Counted from the first letter of the stretch, positions 42,474 through 52,304 are shown. The stretch: 64,000 nucleotides of DNA from an uncultured bacterium (GCA_943788505.1 CALSQR010000002.1:1180161-1244160); one strand, 5' to 3'. Numbers and translations are program-made. The notes: generated from the sequence alone by a model not told the origin.

Positions 42474-43964
42474 CTATCGCTCGTTGAATACGGGCTTTTC
42501 CATTACGATCTCGAATGATCCGTCAACACGCTGGCGAACCTGAGCGTCGTCTGATGAGGTCACCGGTGCGCCTGAGCCAGTCAGGACGACTTCGAGTTGA
42601 CCATTGGGTCCTGACACAGAAATAGTGATGGAGTCCACCACCGGGGTCTCTGGAGCTGAAGGATCAATATTCTCGGACACAACAAAGGTGAATTGGGTGA
42701 TGCCCGGGCCACGAACAACATGTTCATAGTCCATTCCACCAAAAAATGCGGTGTCATCGAGCAGAACGGAAGTTGTCCCCCCTATGCGAACGGCTGTTCC
42801 TGAGAGGGTGACAGAGATGCTTGTACCAGCGCTAAGAGGATTACCGTTGTAATCCATCACGGAAAAATTGTACACCTGGTTGACCTGCGCCGTGCCTGGA
42901 GAGACCCCAATTACCGGCGTACCGGAAAACAACACAGGTATGGTTGATGTCACAATATTTTGCTGATCATCAGCTGTGCGCGCGGTTATGTGCGCAACAC
43001 CGTCTGCAGGAAGAGGATTGGCGGAAATGAGGCTAACTTTACCCTGTCCTTGTTCGTCAGTGTTCGTAGAGCCCTCGATTATGCCATGAGAGGTTTCAAA
43101 GTAAACTGCCGTACCCACACGAGCTGGGTTGCTAAATTTGTCACCCACGATAACGCTCATGATATTTGTCAATCCGAACGCATTGAGTCCTGGGAAATTG
43201 CGCAATGCTGGGCCGAGGCTGAAGTGGGTCTGATCCGGCAATCCACCATGGATCGTGATAGCAATAGGCTGAAAACGGATTAAGCGGCCTTCAACGGTGG
43301 TTTCAGCAATGAGCTGCACCACACCGGCCTTCGTTCCTGAAGACACGACCACGGTAGCAATACCGTTATTATCTGTTGAAGCCACTGCTGGGCTGATGAG
43401 TTCGCCGCCGCCGGGTTGGGCCCCAAATCGGAAATGAACTTCTGCGGATTCCTTTAGGATTACGGGGTTTGCCACTGAATCGGCCAACAAGAAGGTGAGT
43501 GTGACCTGTTCTTCAGAACCTGACTCACGCATCCCCATCGTACCAGCTGACTGAGTTTGAAGTATGATATTTGAGGCTTTGCCCGATGTCGCTGTCTCTT
43601 CTGCGATTGGATAAAGTGAAAATGTTGGCACCTGAATGGTTCGGCCAGCGATAGCAAGGACGGGAAGTGATTCCGACAGGAATCCATCCGCGTTTGCTGT
43701 AACCTGAAGATCCATGGTCGAGTCGATGTCCACATCGAACGTATAGGATCCGTCTTCAGCCGCCTCAAAAAGGAGGTCATAGGGCAAGATTCGGATAAAG
43801 CCGTTTTCAATCGGGTTGTTTGTTCGCTCATTCAGGACTTGGCCTGTAAGCGTCACAATACCAGAATTGTCGGGATCATCCGATGAGAGAGCGTCGCATC
43901 CAACGAAGAATGCGGCGAATAAAAACACGGGGAGTAGTGTCCTGAACATGCGAAAATCGAACAT
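42474..43964 (-). CDS. Large Ig-like-domain surface lipoprotein
   Basis: 496 residues. A lipobox (FFVGC) ends the signal; translation may begin at ATG 43964 or 43949. A carboxypeptidase-like regulatory domain comes first (VTLTGQVLNERTNNPIENG, EDGSYTFDVDID), then three or four bacterial-Ig/invasin-like domains (about 130-470) with VASTDNNGIATVVVSSGTKAG, EGSTNTDEQGQGKVSLISA, PVIGVSPGTAQVN. The 'T-D-x-x-G-x-A/G' turns are the invasin-type signature. Likely adhesion or surface scaffold. Upstream of the regulatory-domain gene at 42365, same strand. Confidence 0.82.
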   Translation of the reverse strand: MFDFRMFRTLLPVFLFAAFFVGCDALSSDDPDNSGIVTLTGQVLNERTNNPIENGFIRILPYDLLFEAAEDGSYTFDVDIDSTMDLQVTANADGFLSESLPVLAIAGRTIQVPTFSLYPIAEETATSGKASNIILQTQSAGTMGMRESGSEEQVTLTFLLADSVANPVILKESAEVHFRFGAQPGGGELISPAVASTDNNGIATVVVSSGTKAGVVQLIAETTVEGRLIRFQPIAITIHGGLPDQTHFSLGPALRNFPGLNAFGLTNIMSVIVGDKFSNPARVGTAVYFETSHGIIEGSTNTDEQGQGKVSLISANPLPADGVAHITARTADDQQNIVTSTIPVLFSGTPVIGVSPGTAQVNQVYNFSVMDYNGNPLSAGTSISVTLSGTAVRIGGTTSVLLDDTAFFGGMDYEHVVRGPGITQFTFVVSENIDPSAPETPVVDSITISVSGPNGQLEVVLTGSGAPVTSSDDAQVRQRVDGSFEIVMEKPVFNER

Positions 43965-44194
43965 GATATGCCCTTTTGGTACGTTTTAAGGCCTATGCAG
44001 GGTATCGACTGTCAGAGGCACGGCTTAAGTTGTTCATTCTGCCAAGACGGACATTCTCTTCAACTTTTATCAGCTAGAGCTGCTACGTGTGAAGATTTAA
44101 CGAGGCAAGAAACCGAAAGGGGGTTCAGAGCAAATAAGCAGATCCCCACTTTTCGTGGTCTTTCACAGGCCACACCGTTTAACACAATTCCATC

Positions 44195-44506
44195 ATGGCG
44201 ATCAAAACCGTCGATATGAACCGTTTGGCTGCAATGACCGGCAACGTATTTGAGTCGGTCTCCATTCTGTCGAAGCGGTCCCGTCAGATTTCGACGAACA
44301 TCAAGAACGAACTCGACGATAAGCTCGCTTATTTCGAAGGATTCGAACAGGAACTTGAAGATCCCCGTTTCCAGGAAGAGCAGGCAAAAGTGTCACTTGA
44401 GTACGAAGTGAAGCCTGAGCCTACCGAAATGGCCATCGATGAGATGATTGTTGGAGACGTTTACTTCCGTAAGCCTACGGCAGAAGACGCACAGAATATG
44501 TTCTAG
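44195..44506 (+). CDS. rpoZ: DNA-directed RNA polymerase subunit omega
   Basis: 103 residues of the Bacteroidota-type omega (Rpb6-like). Visible blocks: MAIKTVDMNRLAAMTGNVFE, SVSILSKRSRQIS with the conserved R-S-R-Q-I, KNELDDKLAYFEGFEQELEDPRFQEEQ and the extended C-terminus KPEPTEMAIDEMIVGDVYFRKP. It stabilises beta' in the RNA polymerase core. It is monocistronic with a textbook terminator and a 230-base divergent upstream region. Confidence 0.92.
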   Translation: MAIKTVDMNRLAAMTGNVFESVSILSKRSRQISTNIKNELDDKLAYFEGFEQELEDPRFQEEQAKVSLEYEVKPEPTEMAIDEMIVGDVYFRKPTAEDAQNMF

Positions 44507-44533
44507 ACCTTTTTACAGGTCTCGAACCGCTGG

Positions 44534-44568
44534 CGGGGCGGCTGCAATGCAGCCGCCCCGTTTTTTTT
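44534..44568 (+). terminator. Rho-independent terminator of rpoZ
   Basis: GC-rich hairpin (44534-44546 with 44548-44560; about 11 usable pairs) followed by eight U residues (44561-44568). Confidence 0.92.
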
Positions 44569-44598
44569 GTATTCAGCAATTTGATAGAATGGCGCATC

Positions 44599-45339
44599 AT
44601 GGATTTCCTTTCGCCCGTCATATCGATCTGGATGGCCTTGGCCATCGCCACGTTTGTTGTTCTGCTTTTCAGGACGGCGCCCTATGGGCGACATGCTGAT
44701 CAGGTGCGCTTGCCTACGCTGCCCCATCGCGTTGGATGGATCATCATGGAAACAGTCTCGCCCCTCGCACTATGCGCAGGGCTGATACTTACGGGCAACT
44801 CAGCACGGTGGCCGATGCTTCTGGTGGTTCTTTGGGTGGGACACTACGTCTACAGAGCCTGGATTTACCCTTTCCGAGCACGTTGGGCTAATAAACGGAT
44901 GCCCATCGTCATTATGCTCTCAGCAATCGGATTTAACGTGGTTAACGGCGGTCTAAATGGGATGGCTCTAGCGGACGAGTCGTACTCATTCATCTGGAAT
45001 CGCCCCACCGTGTGGGTAGGGGCGGCCCTTTTCGCTGCTGGTCTTCTGGTTAACCTACAATCAGACAGGATTCTGATGAGCCTTAGAGCGCCAGGGGAAA
45101 CGGACTACCGAATTCCCCGGGGAGGCTTTTTTCGGTGGGTGTCCTGCCCCAACTATCTAGGTGAGTTGGTAGAGTGGATTGGATTCGCACTGATGGCGGC
45201 TACACCAGCGGCCTGGGCATTCGCCCTATGGACGGCGGCAAACCTGATTCCAAGGGCTCTATCTCATCACCGTTGGTATCAGTCACATTTTGCAGAGTAT
45301 CCCCGACAGAGACAAGCCGTAATCCCCTTCGTTTTGTAG
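44599..45339 (+). CDS. Steroid 5-alpha-reductase/DUF1295-like membrane protein
   Basis: 246 residues from the ATG at 44599; an in-frame TTG at 44581 overlaps nothing but is less likely. About six hydrophobic helices. The C-terminal half matches the 3-oxo-5-alpha-steroid 4-dehydrogenase C-terminal domain: NLQSDRILMSLRAPGE, YRIPRGGFFRWVSCPNYLGELVEWIGF and HHRWYQSHFAEYPRQRQAVIPF, with the NADPH-binding N-Y-L-G-E and the final H-x-W-Y-x-x-x-F. The reaction is probably reduction of an enone lipid or steroid-like substrate. No obvious partner. Confidence 0.87.
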   Translation: MDFLSPVISIWMALAIATFVVLLFRTAPYGRHADQVRLPTLPHRVGWIIMETVSPLALCAGLILTGNSARWPMLLVVLWVGHYVYRAWIYPFRARWANKRMPIVIMLSAIGFNVVNGGLNGMALADESYSFIWNRPTVWVGAALFAAGLLVNLQSDRILMSLRAPGETDYRIPRGGFFRWVSCPNYLGELVEWIGFALMAATPAAWAFALWTAANLIPRALSHHRWYQSHFAEYPRQRQAVIPFVL

Positions 45340-45412
45340 GGAGAGTTCCGGTAATCTTGATTTCCGAGCCCTCGGCAACTGCGTTCTGCACTTACTCGAA
45401 ATGTGACCGAAC

Positions 45413-46453
45413 ATGAATTTCAGACATCAAACCTCAGCGACACCTCTTTCTTCTGGATCGCGCATGTTCTGGATTGGTGCGCAAATCATCGTATTTGTAC
45501 TCACTGTTGTGGTGATTGCTGGTCTGTTTTTTCTACCTCAGCCAACGCTGGATATTCTCTGGTTCATTCTAATTCCAGTGCTGCCACTGACATTCATGCT
45601 CAATGCAGGCATGTGGCGAGACATATGTCCGTTGGCAACGGCAAATATGTTGATGTCTTCTCGGCCATCGAGAGATCTAACGGGATCCTGGATTTCGTGG
45701 TCTGCCTCCATCGGCATTCTGCTGTTATTTGTACTAGTACCGGCGCGTCGTTTCCTTTTTAATATGGATGGGCCCATTCTGGCAATCGTTGTTCTGGCTG
45801 TCACCGCGTTGGCATTCACCATGGGATGGTTTGTGAAGGCCAAAGGGGGATTCTGCAATTCTATCTGCCCCGTCTTACCCGTCGAAAAACTGTATGGGCA
45901 AGCGCCACTTTTTGCTGTCCGCAACGCTCGATGCGTCCCCTGCACCCACTGTACCGCGAAAGGGTGCCAGGACCTAGATCCGGTGTTGTCAGTTCGGCAA
46001 TCGGTTGGTAATGGAGGAGGCGTCAAGGATTGGATCAGAACGCCATTTGGCGTCTTTGCAGCCGCTTTCCCCGGGTTCATATTCGGGTATTTTCAACTTT
46101 CCGACGGGGTTCTTTCAGACTTTCTTACGGTCTATGGAACGATCCTAGGCTATGCTGCAGTTAGCCTGGTGGGATTCGCCGTTTTATCGCTGGCTCTTCG
46201 TATTCCTTCTCATCGCCTGCTTCCAGTCCTGGGTGGTCTCGCCGTAGGTATCTATTATTGGTATGCAGCTCCAGCGTCCTTAGCGGCCTTTGACCTCGCC
46301 GGAGGCGAGGTTTTGAAGTGGGTTATGACAGCATTCGTCGCTTTCTGGTTAAGTCGGGCCCTGCGCCATGCTACTCCGCTGCCCACACCACACAAGCATG
46401 GCACCGCTCGGGCCGTAACGCCCACCTTTCCTTTGCCCCAAGCCCCTAGATAG
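45413..46453 (+). CDS. NapH/NosR-like membrane protein with 4Fe-4S-type cysteine motifs
   Basis: 346 residues, about eight hydrophobic segments. Cys motifs: RDICPLATAN (Cys72), GGFCNSICPVLPVEKLYG (Cys148, Cys152) and CVPCTHCTAKGCQD (Cys174, 177, 180, 185). The CxxxCP motif and the CxxCxxCxxxxC cluster recall NapH/NosR-type quinol-oxidising iron-sulfur membrane proteins. No nitrate/nitrous-oxide reductase or quinol partner is in the window, so an electron-transfer role is inferred only. Spacing in the second motif (C-x2-C-x2-C-x4-C) differs from a standard ferredoxin C-x2-C-x2-C-x3-CP, so the cluster type is uncertain. Follows the steroid-reductase-like gene by 73 bases. Confidence 0.78.
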   Translation: MNFRHQTSATPLSSGSRMFWIGAQIIVFVLTVVVIAGLFFLPQPTLDILWFILIPVLPLTFMLNAGMWRDICPLATANMLMSSRPSRDLTGSWISWSASIGILLLFVLVPARRFLFNMDGPILAIVVLAVTALAFTMGWFVKAKGGFCNSICPVLPVEKLYGQAPLFAVRNARCVPCTHCTAKGCQDLDPVLSVRQSVGNGGGVKDWIRTPFGVFAAAFPGFIFGYFQLSDGVLSDFLTVYGTILGYAAVSLVGFAVLSLALRIPSHRLLPVLGGLAVGIYYWYAAPASLAAFDLAGGEVLKWVMTAFVAFWLSRALRHATPLPTPHKHGTARAVTPTFPLPQAPR

Positions 46454-46471
46454 GGTTATCACCTTACGTTG

Positions 46472-46513
46472 GTTTGATTGGGATCTGAATGAGTTTGATT
46501 GGGATCCGAAATG
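46472..46513 (+). repeat. Two tandem 21-base repeats in the uvrA upstream region
   Basis: GTTTGATTGGGATC occurs at 46472 and again at 46493, each followed by a near-identical TGAATGA/CGAAATG. The 240-base gap holds nothing else recognisable. Could be an operator for a dimeric regulator or simple slippage. Confidence 0.5.
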
Positions 46514-46693
46514 TGATTGAACTCCAGAGTTTGATGGAGTACTGGTGGGTGGATTCTATCTGAAGCGAGCCATCGCACCATTTTTTGACACGGCGATACT
46601 GAAACGAAAGCTCACTCATCCGGTTAGCATCTATTCGCTTCTTCCTGCCGGTTCTGAATTCCGGCTACACGAGACCACGTTTCCATCGACCGG

Positions 46694-49675
46694 ATGAACG
46701 ACAAGATCGTAATTCGCGGTGCGCGCGAGCACAATCTTCAGAACATTGATCTGGACATACCGCGCAACCAACTCGTGGTGATCACCGGTCTGTCGGGATC
46801 TGGAAAAAGCTCGCTTGCCTTCGACACGATTTACGCGGAAGGACAGCGTCGCTACATGGAAAGCCTGTCTGCCTACGCACGGCAGTTTCTTGGAATGATG
46901 GAGCGGCCCGATGTGGACTTCATCGACGGGCTCTCTCCAGTTATCGCTATTGAGCAGAAGACGGTCAGCCGAAACCCACGATCCACCGTTGGTACGGTTA
47001 CCGAGATCTACGACTTCATGCGTCTGCTCTACGCCAGAGCGTCCATCGCCTATTCCCATGTCTCGGGCGGTTTAATGCGCAAGCAAAGTGATGATGAGAT
47101 CATTGACGGCATCCTCAACATGACGGAGGATACGCGGGTCCTTCTCCTCGCACCGCTTGTAAAAGGGCGCAAGGGACACTATCGGGAGTTGTTTGATCAG
47201 ATCGGTAAGCAAGGATTCCAACGGGTACGGGTTGACGGGACAGTCCAAGAGATCGAGAAAGGGATGAAGCTCGACCGCTATAAGACACACGACATCGAGG
47301 TCGTAGTCGATAGACTGGTGATCAAACCAGGTATTCGTTCCCGTATAAGCCAGTCGGTCGAAACATCCCTTGGCATGGGAAATGGGACACTAATTGTGCA
47401 AGTCGTTGGAGGTCCAGAGGAAGCCGGGGACCGACTGTTTTCCCGCCATCTTTTTTGCCCAGAAGACGGTGTCTCCTATGATGATCCGTCCCCCAATACA
47501 TTTTCATTTAACTCTCCCTATGGTGCCTGCACGGAGTGTAATGGACTCGGCTCTAAAAAGGAGTTGGATCCGTACCTGATCATGCCAGATCGATCCAAGT
47601 CTATCAATGACGGAGGAATAGCGCCTCTTGGAGTCCCGAGGGATATCTGGATTTTTAGTCAGGTCAGAGCGGTGGCTGAGCGTGAGGGGTTCGACTTTGA
47701 CACGCCTCTAAAGGATCTGAATGAGCAGCAATTCGAGGTCCTTCTGAACGGCGCAGGCGATGACCAATTTGACATCGTTTACAAGTACAAGGACCGCGAG
47801 GTCACGTACAAGCATCGTTTCTCAGGTGTCAATTCGCATGTCTTACATACCTACGAGAATACCTCTTCTAATACGTCGCGTAAGTGGGCAGAGGCTTACA
47901 TGCGAAACATGGATTGTACGGCATGTAATGGAGGTCGACTCAAGCCTGAAAGCCTCTCGTTTCGTTTTTCAGATAAGTCCATCAATGAGCTGACTCGGAT
48001 GGATATGATTACGCTGCGAGCTTTTTTCAGCACGGTAGAGTTGACCGAGCGGCAGCAAGTTATTGCTGGACCGATCGTGAAGGAGATTTCTGAGCGTCTA
48101 GACTTCATGATCAACGTGGGCGTCGGCTATCTGAATCTGGACCGTACGGCACGGACCCTGTCCGGTGGAGAAAGTCAACGAATCCGCCTCGCAACTCAAA
48201 TTGGGACGCAATTAACCGGCGTGCTGTATGTCTTGGATGAACCATCGATTGGCCTTCACGCACGCGATAACGGCAAGTTGATCGAGTCTCTCAAGCAACT
48301 ACGCGATCTGGAAAACTCCATCCTAGTTGTCGAGCATGACCGGGATATGATCGAAGCCGCAGATTTTGTAATCGATCTTGGTCCTGGTGCTGGCGAATTA
48401 GGTGGAAAAGTAGTTGGCGCTTCCAAACCAGAATTACTCCCTGCGGGGTTGAACGGCTCCCCAAGTCTGACGACCGCTTATTTGAGGGGTAAGCGCGCCA
48501 TTAAGGTGCCGACCGCGCGCCGGCCAGGAAACGGCACGTCCATCGTGCTCGAAGGTGCGCGTGGACACAATTTGAAAGGCGATACGCTAACTATTCCACT
48601 TGGCACGTTTACTTGCGTAACCGGGGTCTCAGGGTCTGGAAAGTCGAGCCTGGTCAACCAGACCCTTTATCCGATTCTGGCTGAGCACTTCCATAATGCT
48701 AAGACCGTCCCTCTTCCGCACACAGAGATCATCGGTCTAGACAATGTGGACAAAGTAATCGACATCGATCAGAGTCCGATCGGTCGAACACCTCGTTCCA
48801 ACCCCGCCACGTATGCCGGTTTGTTCGGGCATATCAGGGACCTGTTTGCCCAGCTCCCCGAATCAAAGATCAGGGGCTACAAGGCAGGACGCTTTTCCTT
48901 TAATGTCAAAGGAGGTCGGTGCGAAACGTGCAAGGGCGCGGGTATCGTGAAGTTGGAAATGAACTTCCTGCCTAACGTGTACGTCGAGTGTGAAACGTGT
49001 GGCGCTCGGCGCTACAATCAAGAAACGCTAGAAGTCCGGTTCAAGAGCAAAAGCATCGCCGATGTCCTTGAGATGACAGTGGAAGAAGCACTCGGTTTCT
49101 TCGAAAACATCCCTCGCATCGAGCGTAAACTCCGCACGCTACACTCAGTTGGCTTGGGGTACATTCGCCTTGGCCAGCAGGCAACGACCCTCTCTGGAGG
49201 AGAAGCCCAACGGGTCAAACTGGCGAAAGAGCTATCACGGCCTGGGACGGGACGAACTCTCTACATCCTCGACGAGCCAACAACCGGGCTGCATTTTGAA
49301 GATATTCGGCATCTGCTAGTCGTTCTGCAAGCACTAGTGCGGAAAGGGAATACGGTACTGGTCATCGAGCATAACCTGGATGTTGTAAAGGTTGCTGATT
49401 ACGTGATTGACCTCGGTCCCGACGGAGGAGAGGGGGGCGGACATATCTTGTTCAGCGGTACTCCTGAGGAACTCGCTAAAGCTGACACCTCCACCGGCTT
49501 CTATCTTGCTGAGGAGCTAAAGCGTGTTGCTGAAGAGGATGACGACGAAGAAGAACTTGACCTGGACGCATTGTTGTCAAACGACGATGAAGATGGGACC
49601 GAAGAGGACATGACCGATGAGGACACGCAAGAGGAAGAAGAGGATCAGTCGACTGATTCAGGTGCCTCATCCTAG
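46694..49675 (+). CDS. uvrA: Excinuclease ABC subunit A
   Basis: 993 residues. UvrA is the damage-recognition ATPase of nucleotide-excision repair. Walker [11 protein letters not shown] at 31-40 and a second [13 protein letters not shown] in the C-terminal half; both signature motifs ([26 protein letters not shown]) and Walker B ([22 protein letters not shown]) are present. Zinc sites are CTECNG in the N-terminal insertion, and CETCKGAG with CETCGARR about 25 residues later in the second half. The final 45 residues are exceptionally acidic ([20 protein letters not shown]...), an extension beyond the typical end. It is alone in its operon; upstream lies a 240-base gap with a 21-base tandem repeat. 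Confidence 0.95.
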   Translation: MNDKIVIRGAREHNLQNIDLDIPRNQLVVITGLSGSGKSSLAFDTIYAEGQRRYMESLSAYARQFLGMMERPDVDFIDGLSPVIAIEQKTVSRNPRSTVGTVTEIYDFMRLLYARASIAYSHVSGGLMRKQSDDEIIDGILNMTEDTRVLLLAPLVKGRKGHYRELFDQIGKQGFQRVRVDGTVQEIEKGMKLDRYKTHDIEVVVDRLVIKPGIRSRISQSVETSLGMGNGTLIVQVVGGPEEAGDRLFSRHLFCPEDGVSYDDPSPNTFSFNSPYGACTECNGLGSKKELDPYLIMPDRSKSINDGGIAPLGVPRDIWIFSQVRAVAEREGFDFDTPLKDLNEQQFEVLLNGAGDDQFDIVYKYKDREVTYKHRFSGVNSHVLHTYENTSSNTSRKWAEAYMRNMDCTACNGGRLKPESLSFRFSDKSINELTRMDMITLRAFFSTVELTERQQVIAGPIVKEISERLDFMINVGVGYLNLDRTARTLSGGESQRIRLATQIGTQLTGVLYVLDEPSIGLHARDNGKLIESLKQLRDLENSILVVEHDRDMIEAADFVIDLGPGAGELGGKVVGASKPELLPAGLNGSPSLTTAYLRGKRAIKVPTARRPGNGTSIVLEGARGHNLKGDTLTIPLGTFTCVTGVSGSGKSSLVNQTLYPILAEHFHNAKTVPLPHTEIIGLDNVDKVIDIDQSPIGRTPRSNPATYAGLFGHIRDLFAQLPESKIRGYKAGRFSFNVKGGRCETCKGAGIVKLEMNFLPNVYVECETCGARRYNQETLEVRFKSKSIADVLEMTVEEALGFFENIPRIERKLRTLHSVGLGYIRLGQQATTLSGGEAQRVKLAKELSRPGTGRTLYILDEPTTGLHFEDIRHLLVVLQALVRKGNTVLVIEHNLDVVKVADYVIDLGPDGGEGGGHILFSGTPEELAKADTSTGFYLAEELKRVAEEDDDEEELDLDALLSNDDEDGTEEDMTDEDTQEEEEDQSTDSGASS

Positions 49676-49723
49676 TCTACTAACTATTTTCTGTTATCCA
49701 CCCCAAACGACCTGCTGCTTGCC

Positions 49724-50122
49724 ATGGAGCCTTCGTTTTCTCCGAACTACAACAAGCCCGATGCCCCTGGCGTCGCGATGAATTTCGACAACACGGTGTC
49801 CATCTGGCAGATCGTCTCAGTCTCGGACTCATTCGAAACCGCGGCTTCAGAGGCCTTTCGCTTGCTAAGGTTGGCACAGCAGCAGCATCCTGATTGGCCT
49901 CGTGTGTATTATCTGGATATCGAAGGTCATGAAGGCGAGCAGAAGGGATACGATCAAGATTTTTTCGAATTCCAGCAAGAATTCTGGTTTTCAACGATCG
50001 CCCATTTCGTAACGGCCTTTGAAACACCCATGCTGGGTGGCCTTATCAACCCGAATCCACAACGCAATGACCTGCCGGACGATTTGCAGGTAAATCACCC
50101 TGACCAGGAGAACCCGACATGA
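49724..50122 (+). CDS. Hypothetical soluble protein coupled to M24 peptidase gene
   Basis: 132 residues, soluble, acidic and rich in Phe/Tyr/Trp (GYDQDFFEFQQEFWFSTIAHFV). The opening PDAPGVAMNFDNTVSIWQIVSVSDS and the helix ETAASEAFRLLRLAQQQHPD look like a small alpha/beta protein; family not recognised. Its stop overlaps the start of the M24 peptidase gene by four bases (ATGA at 50119-50122), so they are translationally coupled. No signal peptide is present here, whereas the partner is exported, so a direct complex is uncertain. Confidence 0.7.
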   Translation: MEPSFSPNYNKPDAPGVAMNFDNTVSIWQIVSVSDSFETAASEAFRLLRLAQQQHPDWPRVYYLDIEGHEGEQKGYDQDFFEFQQEFWFSTIAHFVTAFETPMLGGLINPNPQRNDLPDDLQVNHPDQENPT

Positions 50123-51465
50123 CCCGACTTACTCGTTCGATTTTTGTTGTCCTCGTAGCCCTTCTCTTTTGGCCATCCCCGGTTTCTGCTCAGGATGGAA
50201 TGCCCGTGGTTCTTTCTATGCGCGATCGAGCCAAAGTGATTGATGGACTACTCGATTATCGTTTAGAAACAGTGGTTCCGGACCTGATGCGGCGCGAGGG
50301 TATTGATATGTGGATCATTGCCGCTCGGGAGTACAACGAGGACCCTGTCATTCGCACTATGCTTCCGGCTACTTGGATCGCCGCCCGTCGCAGAACCGTT
50401 TTAGTCTTTTTTGATCGAGGAGATGAAGGTGTTGAGCGACTGGCAGTAGCCCGATACGACATTGGTCGTTCGTTCGGAAGTGCCTGGAATCCTGAAGAGA
50501 ACCCAGACCAATGGGCTAGGCTGGCAGAGATCGTAGCTGAGCGAAATCCTCAGCGCATCGGTCTTAATATATCGGAGACCTTTGCACTTGGTGATGGCCT
50601 GACCGCTTCTGAACGAGATGGTATGATGGAAGCATTTGCTCCGCAGTATCGCGATCGCGTTGTGTCTGCCGAGCGGTTGGCTGTCGGTTGGCTTGAAACC
50701 CGTACCGATCGGGAAATGGAAATGTATCCGATGATCGTAAAGATCGCTCGGAATATTATTGAGGAGGGTCTGTCAGAGCAGGTTATCCAACCCGGTGTTA
50801 CGCGCACCGAAGATGTCGAATGGTGGTTTCGTGATCGTATTCGCGATTTGAACCTGGTCACTTGGTTTCATCCCTCTGTGGACATTCAGCGAGAGGAAGC
50901 CACAGAACGGGACAACGACTTCTCTGCACGGGAGGAAGGTGGCGTCATTCACATGGGTGATTTACTACATGTTGATTTTGGCATTACGTATCTGCGACTA
51001 AACACAGATACGCAGATGCACGCCTATGTCCTCAGACACGGAGAAACCGAGGCGCCGTCGGATTTAGTTAATGCCCTTGCTGTCGGGAATCGTCTGCAGG
51101 ATATCCTGACGGGCCAGTTTGAATCTGGAAGAAGCGGAAACGACATCTTGAAGAGTGCCCTCGATCAGGCTGCTGCCGAAGGCATCGAAGCGACCATTTA
51201 CACGCATCCTATAGGTTTTCATGGACACGCAGCAGGGCCAACGATTGGGCTTTGGGATCAGCAGGGAGGTGTCCCAGGACGGGGCGACTATCCGCTATAT
51301 CCAATGACCGCCCACTCGATTGAGCTCAATGCAGCTGTTGCGATTGCCGCTTGGAACGGACAAACTGTGCGCATTATGCTGGAAGAAGACGCCATTTTCG
51401 ACGGCGAAACGACGACCTATATCGATCCTCGCCAGGAAGAACTTCTACTTATTCCACGGCAGTAA
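50119..51465 (+). CDS. Secreted M24-family (Xaa-Pro aminopeptidase-like) metallopeptidase
   Basis: 448 residues with a signal peptide (about 1-25). N-terminal creatinase-like domain, then the pita-bread peptidase domain. Metal ligands can be read: Asp in HVDFGITY and Asp in NTDTQM, His in HPIGFHGHAAGP, Glu in HSIELNA and Glu in RIMLEEDAIF. The first part also shows MWIIAAREYNEDPVIRTMLPA as in related secreted Xaa-Pro peptidases. It releases N-terminal residues next to proline in the periplasm. Translationally coupled to the hypothetical gene before it. Confidence 0.91.
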   Translation: MTRLTRSIFVVLVALLFWPSPVSAQDGMPVVLSMRDRAKVIDGLLDYRLETVVPDLMRREGIDMWIIAAREYNEDPVIRTMLPATWIAARRRTVLVFFDRGDEGVERLAVARYDIGRSFGSAWNPEENPDQWARLAEIVAERNPQRIGLNISETFALGDGLTASERDGMMEAFAPQYRDRVVSAERLAVGWLETRTDREMEMYPMIVKIARNIIEEGLSEQVIQPGVTRTEDVEWWFRDRIRDLNLVTWFHPSVDIQREEATERDNDFSAREEGGVIHMGDLLHVDFGITYLRLNTDTQMHAYVLRHGETEAPSDLVNALAVGNRLQDILTGQFESGRSGNDILKSALDQAAAEGIEATIYTHPIGFHGHAAGPTIGLWDQQGGVPGRGDYPLYPMTAHSIELNAAVAIAAWNGQTVRIMLEEDAIFDGETTTYIDPRQEELLLIPRQ

Positions 51466-51475
51466 CCGTGATTCG

Positions 51476-51522
51476 GCGCTGGGATCCCGACATAGTCATC
51501 CCGACGTCGGGGTCCCAGGCGC
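51476..51522. repeat. Hairpin between convergent genes
   Basis: GCGCTGGGATCCCGAC (51476-51491) pairs with GTCGGGGTCCCA and GCGC (51506-51517, 51519-51522), about 16 pairs with one bulged G and a 14-base loop. No U-tract; likely a bidirectional 3' boundary. Confidence 0.6.
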
Positions 51523-51527
51523 ATCGC

Positions 51528-51560
51528 AGCATTTATCCAGCATTTATTTAGCATTTATCC
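51528..51560. repeat. Three tandem 11-base repeats overlapping a stop codon
   Basis: AGCATTTATCC, AGCATTTATTT, AGCATTTATCC in direct succession (51528, 51539, 51550). The last copy contains the TAA stop of the minus-strand lipoprotein gene (51555-51557), so slippage here would change only the 3' end. Confidence 0.75.
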
Positions 51561-52304
51561 GGCGGCTTCGACCACATCTAGGGAAGAGATGTGCAGGTTC
51601 AGGCCGTGGTTGACGCGGAAGCCAACGATTCCATCAGTAGGCAGATCGCCCTTCTCCATCGAATGGACCTCGGTGCCATTAACCGAGAATGTGATCATCG
51701 TGCCCATCGTTTCGATGGCAAGGACGTTGGCTATGTTAGTCTCAGACTCGTCCGTCCAAGGGACGATGACTTCGTTGGCCGTCCAGCCAACCACGTTTTC
51801 GGTTTCCTCGCCTTTTCGCACTTTTACGAGGTACTCTCCAGTTTTGCGGATGAGGAAATAGAGGTACGACTGACTTTCCCCGTTCAAGTCACTTCCACCC
51901 ACAAACAGACCGAATGCTTCGTTTCTTGTGCCAGGATCAAACAGAAAAATGTTAGAGGACACGCTGTAGTCTCCCGAAGCCGTACTGTTTGGATTCCAGT
52001 AGATTCCTGCAGGGCGTTTGGAAGTGATATGCCAGCCTGGTTTCATGTTCGTGAAGAAGACATCCGGATCAGCAACCGAAGAGTCTCCAATGACGACCAG
52101 ATCGTCTGAGGGCCGGTCAAAGCGGGTTTTCCAGTCTTGTGGCCATGTCAAGTTGGCTGGCTGGGGATTGTCGGCATCAGGACGCAGGTTCACTTCCTGA
52201 GCGTCTGCCATGTCCGCTGTCTCGGCCATCGTTGAGTCGTTCTCTTGCGATGCACAGGCAGAAAGCACTACCAGCGACAGGAGGAGGGGGAATAGGGATT
52301 TCAT
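51555..52304 (-). CDS. Lipoprotein with concanavalin-like (DUF1080/LamG-type) fold
   Basis: 249 residues. The signal peptide ends in Cys17 (LSAC). A polar linker (about 20-55) leads to a beta-rich region: GWHITSKRPAGIYWNPNSTASGDYSVSSNIFLFDP, FGLFVGGSDLNGESQSYLYFLIRKTGEYLVKVRKG, VNGTEVHSMEKGDLPTDGIVGFRVNHGLNLHISSLDV. The last strand pattern ('dGxVGfRv...hisxlxv') matches DUF1080/LamG-like sugar-binding sandwiches. It is the second such lipoprotein in the window. No catalytic motif seen. On the minus strand, 56 bases downstream of the MBL-hydrolase gene. Confidence 0.75.
   Translation of the reverse strand: MKSLFPLLLSLVVLSACASQENDSTMAETADMADAQEVNLRPDADNPQPANLTWPQDWKTRFDRPSDDLVVIGDSSVADPDVFFTNMKPGWHITSKRPAGIYWNPNSTASGDYSVSSNIFLFDPGTRNEAFGLFVGGSDLNGESQSYLYFLIRKTGEYLVKVRKGEETENVVGWTANEVIVPWTDESETNIANVLAIETMGTMITFSVNGTEVHSMEKGDLPTDGIVGFRVNHGLNLHISSLDVVEAAG

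Noticed and set aside
45413..46453. Assignment as NapH/NosR proper
   Set aside because: No Nap, Nos or quinol partner and non-standard cluster spacing; kept only as 'like'.
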